NCBI GenBank assembly: GCA_029641185.1
Contig: JAPWGK010000004.1
Coordinates: 310,001-374,000 of the forward strand
Direction of reading: 5' to 3'
From: Pseudofabraea citricarpa
Lineage: Eukaryota; Ascomycota; Leotiomycetes; Helotiales; Dermateaceae
DNA length: 64,000 bases
The notes beneath the pieces were generated by a model. The model did no database searches. It worked only from the letters and a program-made list of their open reading frames with translations, and was not told the DNA's origin. Each line of letters opens with the position of its first letter. Positions within the stretch are counted from its first letter, which is position 1. This document shows, one piece after another, positions 20,981 to 32,846 of the stretch. The translations under genes were made by a program, and so were the position numbers.

Positions 20981-22816
20981 ATGGATACCTTAGAGAAGGA
21001 AGAGAACTCCATCAGGCCGGCGGCCTCTCAACGGGTCGCCTCGACGGAAACAATCGACAGAAATGTAAAGAACCAGATGACCAAGGATGAGCATCATCTA
21101 GCCACTCTCGGATACAAGCAAGAGTTCTTTCGAAGTCTAGGTCTTTTTGAGAACTGGTAATTCCCAATGATGTAATATATCAACGGTTGCTGATATTACT
21201 AGGGCCGCTACATTTACTGTGAGCGATATCCATTTGCCATCATGGGGCTGACTGACTCCAGCTAGTCGATGAATTTTGTATCTGGTATCCCTGTTTTATT
21301 TGGCTTTGTCATGTACACTGGTGGCCCGACTGCTGCATTTGCAAATTGGACTATGGTTGGTTTTCTATCCCTAGTCGTTAGCTTTTCGATGTCGGAGATT
21401 GCTGCTGCTCTACCTACTGCCGGAGGTATATATTACTGGGCGTATCGATTGGGTGGCCCTGACTGGGGGTAAGAAATATGTTCAGTGAATTGAGGGGTTG
21501 GCTAATGTCGTCAGTCCTTTTCTTGCCTGGATGACAGGTTGGTGGAACTGGGCAGGTTGGGTAAGTTCCATCCCAATTTGACGTACGAGTTGCTAAGTGT
21601 AATGCAGGTTACCGTAGTTCCTGGAGTTCAACAAGGATCAACCAACTTTTTAATATCTGCCCTTGAGATCAACTACCCCAATGCGACAATTCTATCCCAG
21701 GGTTGGTTTGCCTGGCTCCTCACATCTCTTGGAATGTTGTTCGCCATGGCACCGAACATTATCAACCAAAAAGTGCTGAAATGGTACTTTAGATTTGCTA
21801 TCGTCATATTTCATCTTCTACTCGTACTCTACTGGATCTGGTTTCCCATCAAGGCCCATCAAAAGGGAGGCTTTCAAAGTGGTTCTGGGGTTTTCAAGCA
21901 TTTTTACAACGGAATTAACACTGGCGAAAACAAAGAAGCAAGTGACGCATATTGCTGGATCATCTCGGTGTTATTCGGAGCTTGGGTATTTTATGGCTAT
22001 GATGCAAGTGTTCATCTTGCCGAAGAAACACAAGACGCCAGCGAGGTCGTTGCGAAAGGGATGTGGATGTCAACCCTTTCGTCCTGGGTTATGTCTGTTC
22101 CAACCCTGATCCTAATACTTTTTTGTCTTCAGGATTTTGAAGGTATCATTAGCGGATCATATGCGAATAATTGGGCTGTCTATCTGGTCCAGCTGGTCGG
22201 GCCTAGAGGCGCAACAGCAATCCTTGCTCTGCTCTGGGTCGATTCTACGTGTGCTACAGCGTCTTGCTTCATGTCAGCACAGAGAGTCACATATGCCATC
22301 TCGCGAGATAATATTCTTCCAGGCTCCAAGTACTTTCGTCGCCTCTCCAAAAGTAGTCATATGCCAGTCAATGCAGCCTTGCTTGTATGTGCCATCTCTA
22401 TATCAATAACAACAGCAGTCATCGGCTCTGCAGTGGCCTTCTCTGCCATTACTGCTGCGGCGACCATCGCAACAAACGTATCATACCTCTTCCCCATTCT
22501 CGCTCGTCAAACAGTCGGTCGTAATAGCTTCCAACCCGCAAGGTGGAACTTGGGGAAATGGTCGCTTCCATGTGCGGTTATTGCAACGCTATATATCTCT
22601 TTCCTCGTCGTCGTTCTTTTACTTCCTCAACTATACCCAGTTACTGCTCAGACTCTGAATTATGCGCCCATAATGATCGGAGCTATCACTGTCATTAGTG
22701 TTGTGGGTTGGTGGCTGCCTTTTGCCCTTGGTGGAAGGCATTGGTTTCGAGGCCCCCAGAGAACGATCTCGGTTGAGGAGGTTGCTGGTGCAAGGGTTGT
22801 TAATGATGAGATGTAG
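20981..22816 (+). CDS. APC-superfamily amino acid/choline/GABA permease
   Basis: Five exons: 20981-21156, 21203-21218 (only 16 nt), 21266-21468, 21515-21560 and 21608-22816, coding 549 aa; introns are 46-47 nt. After a polar N-terminus (about 60 aa) comes ENWAATF, then GIPVLFGF and the family signature MYTGGP in the first helix region, followed by EIAAALPTAGGIYYW and GWWNWAGW. About 12 membrane helices are expected. These features match the fungal amino-acid/choline transporter group that includes yeast Hnm1 (choline) and Uga4 (GABA). It is probably a plasma-membrane or vacuolar proton symporter. The substrate cannot be read from sequence. The tiny second exon is needed to keep frame through the conserved first helix. 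Confidence 0.9.
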
Positions 22817-23616
22817 TGTGTACACGTGAGGTGATTTTACGCTCGAATTACTTGAGGATGGTTTTTAGTCACTGGAGTTGATGCAAGCGAGTATGGTTGT
22901 TAAGTTATCGAGTATTCATAGATTCCTTAAGGTGACTTGACGACCCCTTGGAAGTATGTGGTATTTTCGTCCATGCAGTTATAGGCGGTACTTATTTTGA
23001 CCAATTCACCATATGCTGACTGGCTCCTCTTTATTTTTGCCATATCGGCTGAGTTTTCTTGGGGCAACTGACTTCTTAGATCATATCTCTCTTAGTATCT
23101 GTGACCATGTTACGTTTTGCAGCGAGCAAATCTACTGCATTTTTATATGAAAAGGGTGGCTATCTAGCCTTATAAAAAGCACATAGTTCTCACTGCGTCT
23201 TTTGATAGAAAGTTGATTTCGCTTGTTTCGTCCGGCTCTTAATTGCTGTTGTAATGTAATTAAAATATATGGTTGATTATTGAATAGGTGTATCATCACA
23301 CGTTCGAAAGAAGCAACATCAGACATTACCAAAGGATAAATATTCCCACATAGATAAAGCAGTGTCCTCTGAGATAAGAAGCTTTGATGAAGAACATGGA
23401 CATTCTTGAAATTTAAATTGTTATGACGAAATATGCGTAGTAAGCGAGCATCCCCTCCCATTTCAGCTTTATAACCCGTAATCGTACCGGTAGGAAAGCA
23501 CAATCAAATCAACACAGCTACAAAATAAAATGATGCTGCCTCCGGGTATTAAGGCAAAGTTACACATCTCAACAAGTCCCACACTGATGAAAGAGAATGA
23601 ATGTAGCACAAATTCT
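22817..23616. other. Convergent intergenic region
   Basis: About 800 bp between the 3' ends of the permease (+) and the PLAC8 gene (-). No gene seen. Composition is moderately AT-rich. Confidence 0.4.
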
Positions 23617-24273
23617 TCAAGCAGGGGGGTTATTTGCGGGCGGCATTTGCATCTCCTGCTTTAAATCTGGCTGTTGCATGATGGGTCCGCCGCCGTTCAT
23701 AGCCTGATACTTTGCTTCCTTCTCCTGTTGTACCAAATCACAGCAGGCACAACAGAATATCTTCAAACAATCGGTCGGAAAGTTCCCTTCAAGGTTGTGC
23801 TTCTGCTGGAGATTGTGGCGTTGAAGGATCTGCGGTACCCAGTGAAGGCAGACATAAGATGAGAGCCAAAACCCAACACACTATCACTCCGTCAGTATAG
23901 GGTTAGGGGTCTGGGTACAGGGGGGTGCTTACGGATGCATTGATAGGTGAGTATCCCACCAGGTTTGGATCTTTTCTAAGGCGGTGGTGGGTCCTACCGA
24001 ATGTGATGCAGGGGCAACAGCAGGTCAGGCAGCCTAGTACGTTATCAGCTGGTGCAAAATATCTTACCGAGCAGATTACCAACATGTATCAACAGGAGTG
24101 AAGCATCCGAAGAACGATTCGTGCCATTTTTCACCCTGCTTGGGAGTTGTGATGGTTGCTGGTGTAGCAGCAGCATCCTTTACACGACCGAGCCAGTCTG
24201 CGACATCATCATTTTGCTGGGGGGGGCCTTGAGGCTGTGCGGTTTGGGGAGGTGGGAAAGTAGCTGCAGCCAT
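23617..24273 (-). CDS. PLAC8 family cysteine-rich protein
   Basis: Three exons: 24273-24084, 24033-23933 and 23880-23617, coding 184 aa. A Pro/Gln-rich N-terminus leads to GEKWHESFFGCF, then the Cys-rich TCCLTCCCPCITFGRTHHR around residues 63-81. A second hydrophobic and Cys-rich segment (DCLKIFCCACC, then QQEKE) follows, and the C-terminus is polar and Pro/Met/Gln-rich. This is the standard PLAC8 layout (plant cadmium resistance and cell-number-regulator proteins). Members are membrane-associated and have been linked to metal efflux or organ/cell size in plants; the fungal role is not settled. The first intron uses a weak GTTGGT donor, chosen because it alone keeps the cysteine frame. Confidence 0.87.
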
Positions 24274-26028
24274 GCTAACAAGAGTAATAATATGCTTCTT
24301 AAAACTGAGGAACTTATTTAGCGAAGTATAAAGTTTCAACGAATTTTCCTGCTCGGAGGATATGTGAGAAGAGAAGTAGCTGTGAGTAGTGACTGTGAGT
24401 AGGTGCTGAGGAAGCAGGGAAGGGATATAAACACTCAATATATAAGACTGACACAATACTAGGCCTTTGCTTCTCCCCAGCCACATTTTTCATTCTTCTC
24501 CCGCTTCACGTGAAAGTCGCATATCGTGGTAGGTAAGGTTTCAGCCATATCATTTCCACCTGGAAAGGCTGAGTCTTGGCACACCCCTTTTCCGATAGTC
24601 GAGAAGCCGCCGAACATCGCCTGGGCAAACACTTGGCTTTTTTGAGTATGGGGTTTATATACTAGTGCTTGCTAGGGCTGAGGGCTGACTGCAGCTTATC
24701 GTCGCAAACAGACTTGTCAGCCTCTTTTCAATAATCTTTCTCCTTAATGAAGCCAAAGCACGTGTCTGGCCCCTTTTTTTTGTTGCTGTTGTTGCGAACA
24801 AGCCTTTTCCCTTCTTTTGATATCCATCATGGGATGCAGGATAGCCTTGATTGTTACAATAAGTGATAACTACCACTCATAGCTTTTCATGGGCAAGCCT
24901 CTTCCGCCTTAGTACTTAATTGTATTGGTATGTAGGCTACATTGTTACACAGACTTGCCTTGTAGAAGTCTACCTCCTGATTGAGCAAATTATCAGACTG
25001 GATGTGACTGTTGTAATAGGAATACTGATCAAAACTTGCCTGGAAGTACGAGTCGGGGGTTGGATGCTTGTCAAAAACTTTTTCTTGTGCAGCCTCCACA
25101 CCTTAAATCGACTTGGCGGACCTGTCAAGGTGATCCTGGGGTCACAATACGGCTTCTGGGTCCTGTTCAGGTATGAAGACCTACTTGATAATTTTGATGC
25201 GCCAATGTGGAATAGAGACAAGCTTTAAGTTTTTAGCGTTTAGACTGTTGACTATTCGGCCGACAATTCTTGAACTGTTGTGGTCTACGTAGCTCTTGTC
25301 TAACGATCATATTTAGGTTTAAATCTTGAAAAATCCTGATTGTGATATTCATTAAACCATGTGTGAAGTTTTAGATGTACATAAACGATCATGGAGTTGG
25401 TTGTCCGCAAATCCGAGAAATGCAATTAGGCGAAGAGAGCTAACTGTTGTCACTCTTGGACATTCTGCCAACAGACAGCTAGCTATGAAGTGTGATTTAT
25501 TATAATAGCCTTGGGGTGATTTAATACCGAAACCCCAAGAGTTGGTTCCCTCACACACATAACTGACTGCTTTCCGTGATTATATTGCGGGAACCCAGAT
25601 CTTGTAATTACTGCATCCTTCTTAGATCTCTAGCCATGATATTTATACTCATACGAGAATAGTCTAAAAATTGATTGCTTGACTTTCCAAGTCACAGAAT
25701 GATGGCTAGATTAAGTATCAAGTCGGGCGAGTCAGGAACGGCCGAGTTAGATCTGTTATCCCACCTTTTTACCCACGCATACATAAGAAGATGCTCGAAG
25801 TCTTTCGAGAGGTTGATCGATAATCGAGTAGAGTAAGGACCCGCAAGTTGTGTGGAGGGTGGGGGTATGACGATAAGCTTTTACCGACGGAGCTCTTTCA
25901 AGCGACGGCCAACTCACATAATGAAGTGGGGGTTAAGATACAAGGATTTAGATAAGATCACACATAACACTGTGAAATCTCATGAAGATGAAGCATTTTT
26001 GTTTATTTCTGTAAAATCTGGACTGAAG
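24274..26028. other. Divergent intergenic region between PLAC8 and carboxypeptidase genes
   Basis: About 1.75 kb holding the promoters of the PLAC8 gene (-) and the carboxypeptidase S gene (+). Open frames near 24655-25228 have no recognisable domain. From 25867 an ATG-started frame runs without stop into the carboxypeptidase coding region, so a longer N-terminus is possible. No other feature seen. Confidence 0.4.
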
Positions 26029-27907
26029 ATGAAGCAGAATTACACATTTCTGCCACAAGGCGAACCACGACCTGCTGCGAAAAAACAGGGGTTACGTCGA
26101 AAGATCTGGCGATGGACTGCTTCATGCTTGCTAGTTGTCATTTTTGTCTATTCTCTGGTTATAATACAGACCTCTGAGGGTGGAGATATCCACCTCGAGT
26201 ATGACTCAAGCAAACCAGCTTGTCCTCAATTTCCAGCCTTGAGAAGCGTCTCGGGCGAGCAAGCAAGGGTCGAAAGACAAATTCAAGATAAGCTCAGCAG
26301 TGAGGAATTCTTCGAAAAAAGTGTGAAGAAACTCCAAGGAGCGGTGCAGATTCCAACTGAGAGTTTCGATGGCATGGGAGATGTAGGAGAAGATCCAAGA
26401 TGGGAGATATTCAATGATTTCCACGCGTACTTGGAAGTGACTTTCCCTCTGGTGTAAGTCGTTTCCTATCGTCGAGTTGAGTTGGTCACTGAGACTTCGC
26501 AGATTCTCGAGACTCAATATAAAAAAGCCGAATACTCACGGTTTACTTCTCGAATGGAAAGGGGAAAATGAATCGCTCAAACCATATATGTTCATGGCAC
26601 ATCAAGACGTCGTGCCTGTCCCAGCCGTTACCGAATCACGATGGAGGTATCCTCCCTATTCTGCATACTATGATGGTCGATTTATTTGGGGCCGAGGTGC
26701 AGCAGATTGCAAGAACAACTTGATAGGGGTATTAGAAGCCCTAGAAACACTTCTCGAGAAGGATTATAAGCCTGCGAGGACAATCATCTGCGGGTTTGGA
26801 TTTGATGAAGAGATTAGTGGATTTCATGGCGCAGCATACATCTCCAAATATCTTGAGGATACGCTTGGCCAGGACTCTATTGAATTGATAATTGATGAGG
26901 GTGGTCTCGGAATTAAGGAGATGTATGGCGTTATGTTCGCTTTGCCAGGTGTTGGAGAGAAGGGTAACATATTTCACACTCCGCGTCGATTCTAACATTA
27001 ACATTCCCAAAGGCTATCACGACATCAAAGTCACCGTTCAGACAGAAGGAGGCCATTCATCTGTTCCACCAGATCACACTGGCATCGGCATTTTATCTCG
27101 TATTATAGCCGCGATCGAAGACTCGCCATACAGCCCCAATTTGACCCCGGCAAATCGTAAGTTTTTGACCATGTTGACTTTTTGAGCTATTTCTGACCAG
27201 AAAATGAAGCATATTTCACCACTTTACAATGCGCTGCAGAATATGGAACTTCCATGCCACTATCGCTTCAAACCCTCGTCAAGAAATCACAGATCAGTAA
27301 ATCTGCTGCAAAGTCCCTCGCTAACTACCTCGCCAAAGACGATATCCACAATCGATACCTGATGCAAACTTCCCAAGCAACTGATATAATCTCAGGTGGG
27401 GTGAAAATAAACGCTCTACCAGAAGAGGTTTATGCAGTTGTTAATCACCGCATTGCAGTTGAGAGTCACACAGGAGAAGTAAGAGAGAATCTGCAAACAA
27501 TCCTTGAAAAGGACGTTCTCACAAAGTTTTCCATGTCACTTGATGCCTGGGGAAGTATTTCTGGTAATACATCTGCTACCTCAGCCGGGCAGATTGTTCT
27601 TTCGGACTTCGAGGAACCCCTTGAGCCGTCGCCTGTCAGCCCATATGATACTAAGGCATACGAGCTGTTCACCGGGACTATCAAGCAAGTTCTGGGCATT
27701 GATATCATTGTAGCGCCCAGTATTATGACGGGAAACACAGACACGAAGTATTATTGGAATCTCTCCAAGAATATTTACCGATTTAGTCCATGTAGAGATG
27801 AAGGCAGAGCGAATGGGCATACCGTTGATGAACGAGTTGGCATGAAAGAACACATTGAGGGTGTTAAGTTTTATGCCCAGATAGTGATGAATGCTGGAAT
27901 TTATTAA
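26029..27907 (+). CDS. Carboxypeptidase S-like M20 metallopeptidase (vacuolar Gly-X carboxypeptidase)
   Basis: Four exons: 26029-26453, 26503-26963, 27013-27156 and 27201-27907, coding 578 aa, close to yeast Cps1 (576 aa). A short cytosolic tail precedes one membrane helix (about residues 27-47), giving a type II vacuolar membrane protein with a lumenal catalytic domain. M20 zinc-site residues are in place: His175 in AHQD, Asp210 in GRGAADCK, the catalytic/ligand pair Glu244-Glu245 in FDEE, Asp273 in LIIDEGG and His550 in NGHTVDE. The GGHSSVPP block of the dimerisation domain follows intron 2. It should release C-terminal residues from small peptides in the vacuole for nitrogen recycling. An in-frame upstream ATG at 25867 would add 54 residues, but the chosen start matches the family. 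Confidence 0.92.
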
Positions 27908-28635
27908 GAAGGTCGGAGGATTATCAAAAGAGAGATAGTATTATAACTATAATAACGTATTACAATAAAACTGCCTAGTTATACTTACAGCTCGTGCATC
28001 CTATGACCCTCACGTGATCTATGGTTATTTATCTCCTATGCCAATTTGTCTTTAAAAGAAACCACTAAAGTATTAAAAGTATTAGACCTACAATTTATTA
28101 TATTTTAATAAATATAATTTTATAAAAGATTACTTGACCTTTTATTATTTATATAATATTACTGAATTAGTATTATATATTAGCACTGGTGAAGTATACT
28201 TTTATTACTTTAATATCATCTTAAAAACCCATATACACGTTGTTTTAATAAGCCTAGTGGATATTTTAGCTTTATCTTGTATCTCAAGTAATCGTGTTTC
28301 GTCCTAGCGAATTCAAAGGAGGGGACTTTATGCCGTGGAAACCATTTTTTATAATCATTATATGTAGCATAAACTCGACTTTATCTTGTTAGTAATCAAA
28401 AAGCGTTGCATTCACTCCTACTGATGTCTGACGCTTGTGCCAGTTTCGATGCTTGGTATACCGAAGATCAGACACGCAATGTTGTGGAAGAAGTAAGGAA
28501 AAAGGGGGTAGGTAGGGGATGACGGTAGCTAAAACAGTTCGAGATCCAGGGTACGACACCAGTACGAAAACATATCGACACGAACTCTAAATATCAACAT
28601 CTATGAATTGGTTCCTTAGCTCGGAGATTAAAGTA
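27908..28635. other. Intergenic with AT-rich patch
   Basis: No gene. Between about 28060 and 28250 the sequence becomes strongly AT-rich with many TA steps, like a small RIP-mutated remnant. The rest is of normal composition. Confidence 0.45.
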
Positions 28636-30039
28636 TCAACTTTCTAGTGCGCTCGCCTTTAGTAACTCGAACTCCTTTCCATATCCTTTGTGTTTTGCCC
28701 AAACCCATGCAGTCCGCCAGTGTTTGTCACGAAGTCGCCGATTTGCGCCAGAGTCGATCAACTTGCGTACAATCTCCAGTTCTCCAGCTGAAGCTGCTTC
28801 CATCAATGGCGTTGTCTTTTCAGCGTCACACGAGTTGACATTGGCACCTCCATTGACAAGCACAGATACAATATGCCAGCTTTTCATCTTTGCCGCCATC
28901 ATGAGAGCGGTATACTTCCTGTCGGTTGTTTGTACTTCTAAGTCAACACCTGCATCCATTAGCACCTGAACGGCTTCCTCATTCCCGGCATCCACCGCAA
29001 GAAGAATGGGGCTATATCTATTCTCCTGTGGGTCGCCAGCGTATGAGAAGGTATCGGTATTGGCGCCTGCATCGAGAAGAGCCTGCACGACGTCCTTATT
29101 CGAGTACTTGGCTGCAAGTGCAGGTGTCAGATCCTTTTTATCCTTGGCCTCTAGAGATGCACCATGACTCACAAGCATCCTGACTATTTCTGCTGACGAG
29201 GCCTTTCTTCGAACTGCTTGGTGGAGAGAAGTGTACCATTCGTGGTCTCTTAGCTCCGCATTAACACCGGCATCAAGCAGCAATTGAATGCAACCAGGGT
29301 GTACATTAAAGCATGCTTCAGCCAGAGGAGTCCATGAAGACGGGCCTGAAAGAGAAGGGTTACTTGCGAGTGAAGGATGCGAGACAACCATCAACAAAAG
29401 CTTCATTGCCTCTTCGTGTCCGACACGTGCTGCTTCGCTTAAAGGCGAATATCCTACATGATTTGTAATTGTAGGATTCGTGCCGCTATCGAGCAAGATC
29501 TGTACATGCCCTGTAGCTTCCATATGAGAACGTGAAATACACTCAAGCAAAGCCGTTCTGCCAACCCTATTTCGTGCGTTTACTTGAGCACCATTGTCGA
29601 TAAGGAATTGAGTGAATTCTGGGTCTGCTCGGTGACCAGAGCAATGCAGTGGAGTGTTTCCACGATGATCGGCCGTGTCGATCCGCGCTCCATGCATGAT
29701 CAATAATCGTGCAATGTCCCAGTGGCCTTTATATACTGCTTCCGCAACGGCATCGTGATTACGTTCTTCAGTCGAGTGCAATCTAGCCCCAGCCAGTATC
29801 AACATCTCGACTGCATCCCTTCTATTGTTCGAAACTGCAAGTAAGAGTGGAGACCAGTTTCCGTCTCTGATCTTAACTTCCGTCTCTGCGCTAGCATCGA
29901 GCAGCAGTTTAACAACCTCGGTATCACCATGCCGACTGGCGTGCGTCAACGCAGTCTCCCCATAAGAGTCACGCTTGTTCACCTCAGATCCTTGAGATAA
30001 GAAGAATACGACACCCTCCACATCGCCAAGCCAAGACAT
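28636..30039 (-). CDS. Ankyrin repeat protein (probable remnant of a larger HET/ankyrin gene)
   Basis: An open frame of 467 codons from the ATG at 30039 to the stop at 28636, made almost entirely of ankyrin repeats. I count about 12, for example ETALTHASRHGDTEVVKLLL, TPLHCSGH and TPLMEAASAGELEIVRKLI. There is no catalytic domain. The same frame stays open upstream to about 30177, but upstream ankyrin-like sequence is in another frame (see the HET remnant at 30040-30363). The repeats themselves are free of stops, so it may still be translated. Ankyrin arrays in fungi often form the sensor half of HET or NLR-like proteins. The start codon is uncertain. Confidence 0.7.
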   Translation of the reverse strand: MSWLGDVEGVVFFLSQGSEVNKRDSYGETALTHASRHGDTEVVKLLLDASAETEVKIRDGNWSPLLLAVSNNRRDAVEMLILAGARLHSTEERNHDAVAEAVYKGHWDIARLLIMHGARIDTADHRGNTPLHCSGHRADPEFTQFLIDNGAQVNARNRVGRTALLECISRSHMEATGHVQILLDSGTNPTITNHVGYSPLSEAARVGHEEAMKLLLMVVSHPSLASNPSLSGPSSWTPLAEACFNVHPGCIQLLLDAGVNAELRDHEWYTSLHQAVRRKASSAEIVRMLVSHGASLEAKDKKDLTPALAAKYSNKDVVQALLDAGANTDTFSYAGDPQENRYSPILLAVDAGNEEAVQVLMDAGVDLEVQTTDRKYTALMMAAKMKSWHIVSVLVNGGANVNSCDAEKTTPLMEAASAGELEIVRKLIDSGANRRLRDKHWRTAWVWAKHKGYGKEFELLKASALES

Positions 30040-30363
30040 GGAAAATCCCGTCTGCGTTGCACCCACGTTCGAGCATCCAAGCCGCAGCAGGACAATCCTC
30101 GGCGAGGTCAATAGGAATCTTGCCACCGTTGTCCGCCTTTGTTGTCTTGGCATTCCTAGAAAGTAATTCCTTGACAACGTCGGTGGAGCAATTAATTCCT
30201 GGAGCGTCCAGCTACGAGTGAATCAATTGCTCTTTCGAAAGGCTGGTTCCCAAACAGACTGAGGATACTCCTTATTCGGTTCATAACCATTGATAGTAAC
30301 ATCAGCCATATAAACGTAATATTTCTGTGAGCGGTGATACTAGCAAAACATAGGGTTGATGGC
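30040..30363 (-). pseudogene. Broken HET-domain fragment fused to ankyrin sequence
   Basis: On the minus strand the frame of the ankyrin gene reads HRSQKYYVYMADV, QSVWEPAFRKS and FTRSWTLQELIAP, which are clear blocks of the fungal HET (heterokaryon incompatibility) domain. It contains a TAG where HET proteins have Trp before YHRSQ-like sequence, and a TGA where Trp belongs before FTR. Immediately downstream, in a different frame, is another ankyrin unit (DVVKELLSRNAK, IPIDLAED). It is therefore a degenerate fusion with stops, frame changes and loss of the rest of the HET domain. Upstream of 30363 the sequence turns AT-rich and homology ends. The TGG-to-TAG change is of the kind RIP makes. Confidence 0.75.
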
Positions 30364-31723
30364 CTAATTATTAAATAAGACTTATAAATATTGGAATTAT
30401 TAAAATTCGCTTAATAATAAGTTACTATTAAGGAATTTTTATAGTAATTAATAATGAGTAATAACTTATTACTTTTACTCTTACTTATCTTCTTTATAAT
30501 TAAATAAATATACTTTACGTATATAAACCTTTATTAAATCGACTGATTTTAGTATTTAAAAAAGTAAATCATTGATTCTTATATATTGAAAGATCTTTCG
30601 AGCATTTCTTTATATTAAAGATAAGAAATTTATTTACTTAACTACCTAGGTAAGGTTCTAAGTGTCTTTCTCCCTCGGAAACATGGAATTAATTTACTTA
30701 ATCGGTAAATCCCGGTTAAACACGAGAAGCCTCGATTAATTATGGCTTAATTATCAAAGAATCCTTAACTATAAATAAATGATTTATTAGAATCACCTCG
30801 CTCCGCCAAGGTACTTAATAAGTGCCTCGAATTGTCTTTGCATGGTGTCGGCACAATTGAAATTGAGAATGACATCTTTCTAATCAACGCTCGACCAGAT
30901 TGCTTATAAGTCCAGATGGAGGGGTTCTCTCTGATGCGGTATCACTAGGACCAAATCCAACGAGTCTTAACAGTTAGGTCAGTCGTCAAACAACAGCGTC
31001 ATCTCGATTGTAGTTGATAAGTTTCCCCTAGATTACGCCTAGCATTACAGAACCTGCGAACGGAGTAGCATCGAGTTAAACTATACAAGCCCTAAACGTC
31101 AAAGAATGCAGCAAAAGTTCCAAGTCACCAAAGCCCGCAGAAATTGCTCCTTCAGATAAAAGATTTAACTGAAGTGTATACGCTGATACAGAGGAGTACA
31201 AGCATAACTTCCTACTTGTCTTTTCGCAGCAAAGCCACCCTTCTATACTATAATCATGCTCGGCGTGAGCTTTACCATCGGTTCGCACCCCCTCGTACTT
31301 GATGCTGTGAGAGTTCGTTCCTTACTCTGTTTTTCTGAACACGTTTTTTATACTTCACAAAGGAATACAGATGAGAGTACTACATGTTCTACTCTACTTA
31401 CTTTATTTTTATTTCATTTCTTTTTGCCGTTGGCGACTCGGCCGTGAGATCTGATACACCTGGATGGAGATGGTGAAGCTTCGCTAAACTTAGCCCCCTA
31501 CAAGTTCGCAGGCCTCGGACATGTCCACCAAGTCCAAGTCAAATTTGAAGATGGCGTATATACTTTCACCTCGTCTGATTTTGAGCTGGGAACTACCCAC
31601 GCCCTTGGTAGCCAGCCTGTGATGGGGCGGCTCAGCTTTCACTATACGTAGGACGCCGAGGGCCACGGCGTTGCTGCGAGTCACTATACTGTAATATTTT
31701 TAATAGCCTGCAAGGTATATTAT
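30364..31723. other. AT-rich patch and gene-free spacer
   Basis: From 30364 to about 30840 the sequence is very AT-rich and RIP-like, and it appears to have truncated the HET fragment. The remainder to 31723 is of normal composition with no recognisable gene. Confidence 0.5.
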
Positions 31724-32846
31724 TTACTGAGTGTCAAGTCTGTTGAACACGATGGCTCTTATCTCCACACTTCTTCGCGGGATAGCATTCGCTGGAGCTG
31801 ATGGGTTCATGATAGTTGCGTGTGGACAAACTCCCATCAGTCAGCATGAGAGCTGGATATTACTTGAAAAGAAAAAAGAGATCTCCTTACAGTTCAATTG
31901 GGTCTCCTTTCTGGAGTCAAAGGCAACGAACAGCCACAGCTCGTTCAGTCTTTGCCGACTCAAGTACCACCATCTCTGTCCTGGATTGTGCTTTACCAAG
32001 TAGACTTCTCCCTCCCAATAATTGGTAATGTTGTCAGCTGTGAAGATATCTGAAGATATCACGGTTCGCGGATCTAGAAGTCCAAGGGGATTGTCCTCTA
32101 AACCATCTACCAAGGGTTTCCAGAGACTATTGCAGCGACATTGGGTAAGTGTTGAGACGTCCGAATATGGCTGGGTGTATCGCTCACTTGATAATCCGAT
32201 AGTAGTACTCCCCCGAGAGATACTTCTCTCTTTCATAAGGATCTAGTTTCTCCTTGACGAATCGAATGCCTTCATCGCGGGTGTGATCTAGGTTCTATGC
32301 TAAGCCACGAATTTCTTCTCCTGTGATAAAGAGAAGAGATATTACCAGTATGGACGAGCGTGGCAGGACCTGTTGGGGTGGATCTGGTCTCGGAAGCTCT
32401 TTTTCGGGGCTGACCGATTACTGCACTTGGTTCGCGAATCTAGCTACACGTTCAGCATCCGTTGCAATCAAAGTGAAGTGCTTCTTGATACACACTCGGA
32501 AATCAAACTTGATAGCCTTCTCTGCTTGTAGCTGCTTCTCGATGACTGCTGTCATTTCTCGTATGTCTTCATTGAAGCCCTCTTCGTCAAACCTGGTTCC
32601 AAGTAACGTATCATGCGTAAAGTACTTGAACCGGTCCACATCGATTGACAGTTCGGTGTTGTAGTTCCTGATATCGTGAATAATTACATTTTCAACCCAC
32701 TGAGTTTGTATGTTGGTAAATTCAGCATCGAAGCCTGTATTTGGATCTTGAGTGATGTACGTGTATGGCTTTTCCTCTTTGTAAAGGTCGATATCTTTGA
32801 TGAACTCGACAGAGGCTGACAACGGAGAATTCGATCTGGTGGACAT
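31724..32846 (-). pseudogene. CmcJ/NvfI-like oxygenase-type gene with one in-frame stop
   Basis: Four exons: 32846-32346, 32294-32188, 32126-31891 and 31830-31724. Together they make 316 codons in one frame, interrupted only by TAA at 32420-32418 (codon 143). Blocks typical of fungal CmcJ/AsaB-like proteins are present on both sides of the stop: EKPYTY, VIIHDIR, ELPRPDPPQQVLPRSS, DHTRDEG, INLWKPL with LLDPRTV, then YLVKHNPGQRWWYLS, FDSR, CPHA and the C-terminal PRRSVEIRAIVF. The family is linked to fungal secondary metabolism and is usually described as 2-oxoglutarate/iron oxygenase-like or hydroxylase/desaturase. Splice sites are intact (51, 61 and 60 nt introns), so inactivation looks recent. 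A CAA-to-TAA change in a CpA context would be RIP-like, but the original codon is unknown. It is divergent from the MFS transporter. Confidence 0.8.

Noticed and set aside
20507..21090. Open frames on both strands before the permease
   Set aside because: Conflict with the permease first exon and show no domain.
24655..25558. Several open frames in the PLAC8-carboxypeptidase spacer
   Set aside because: No motif, mostly non-ATG starts.
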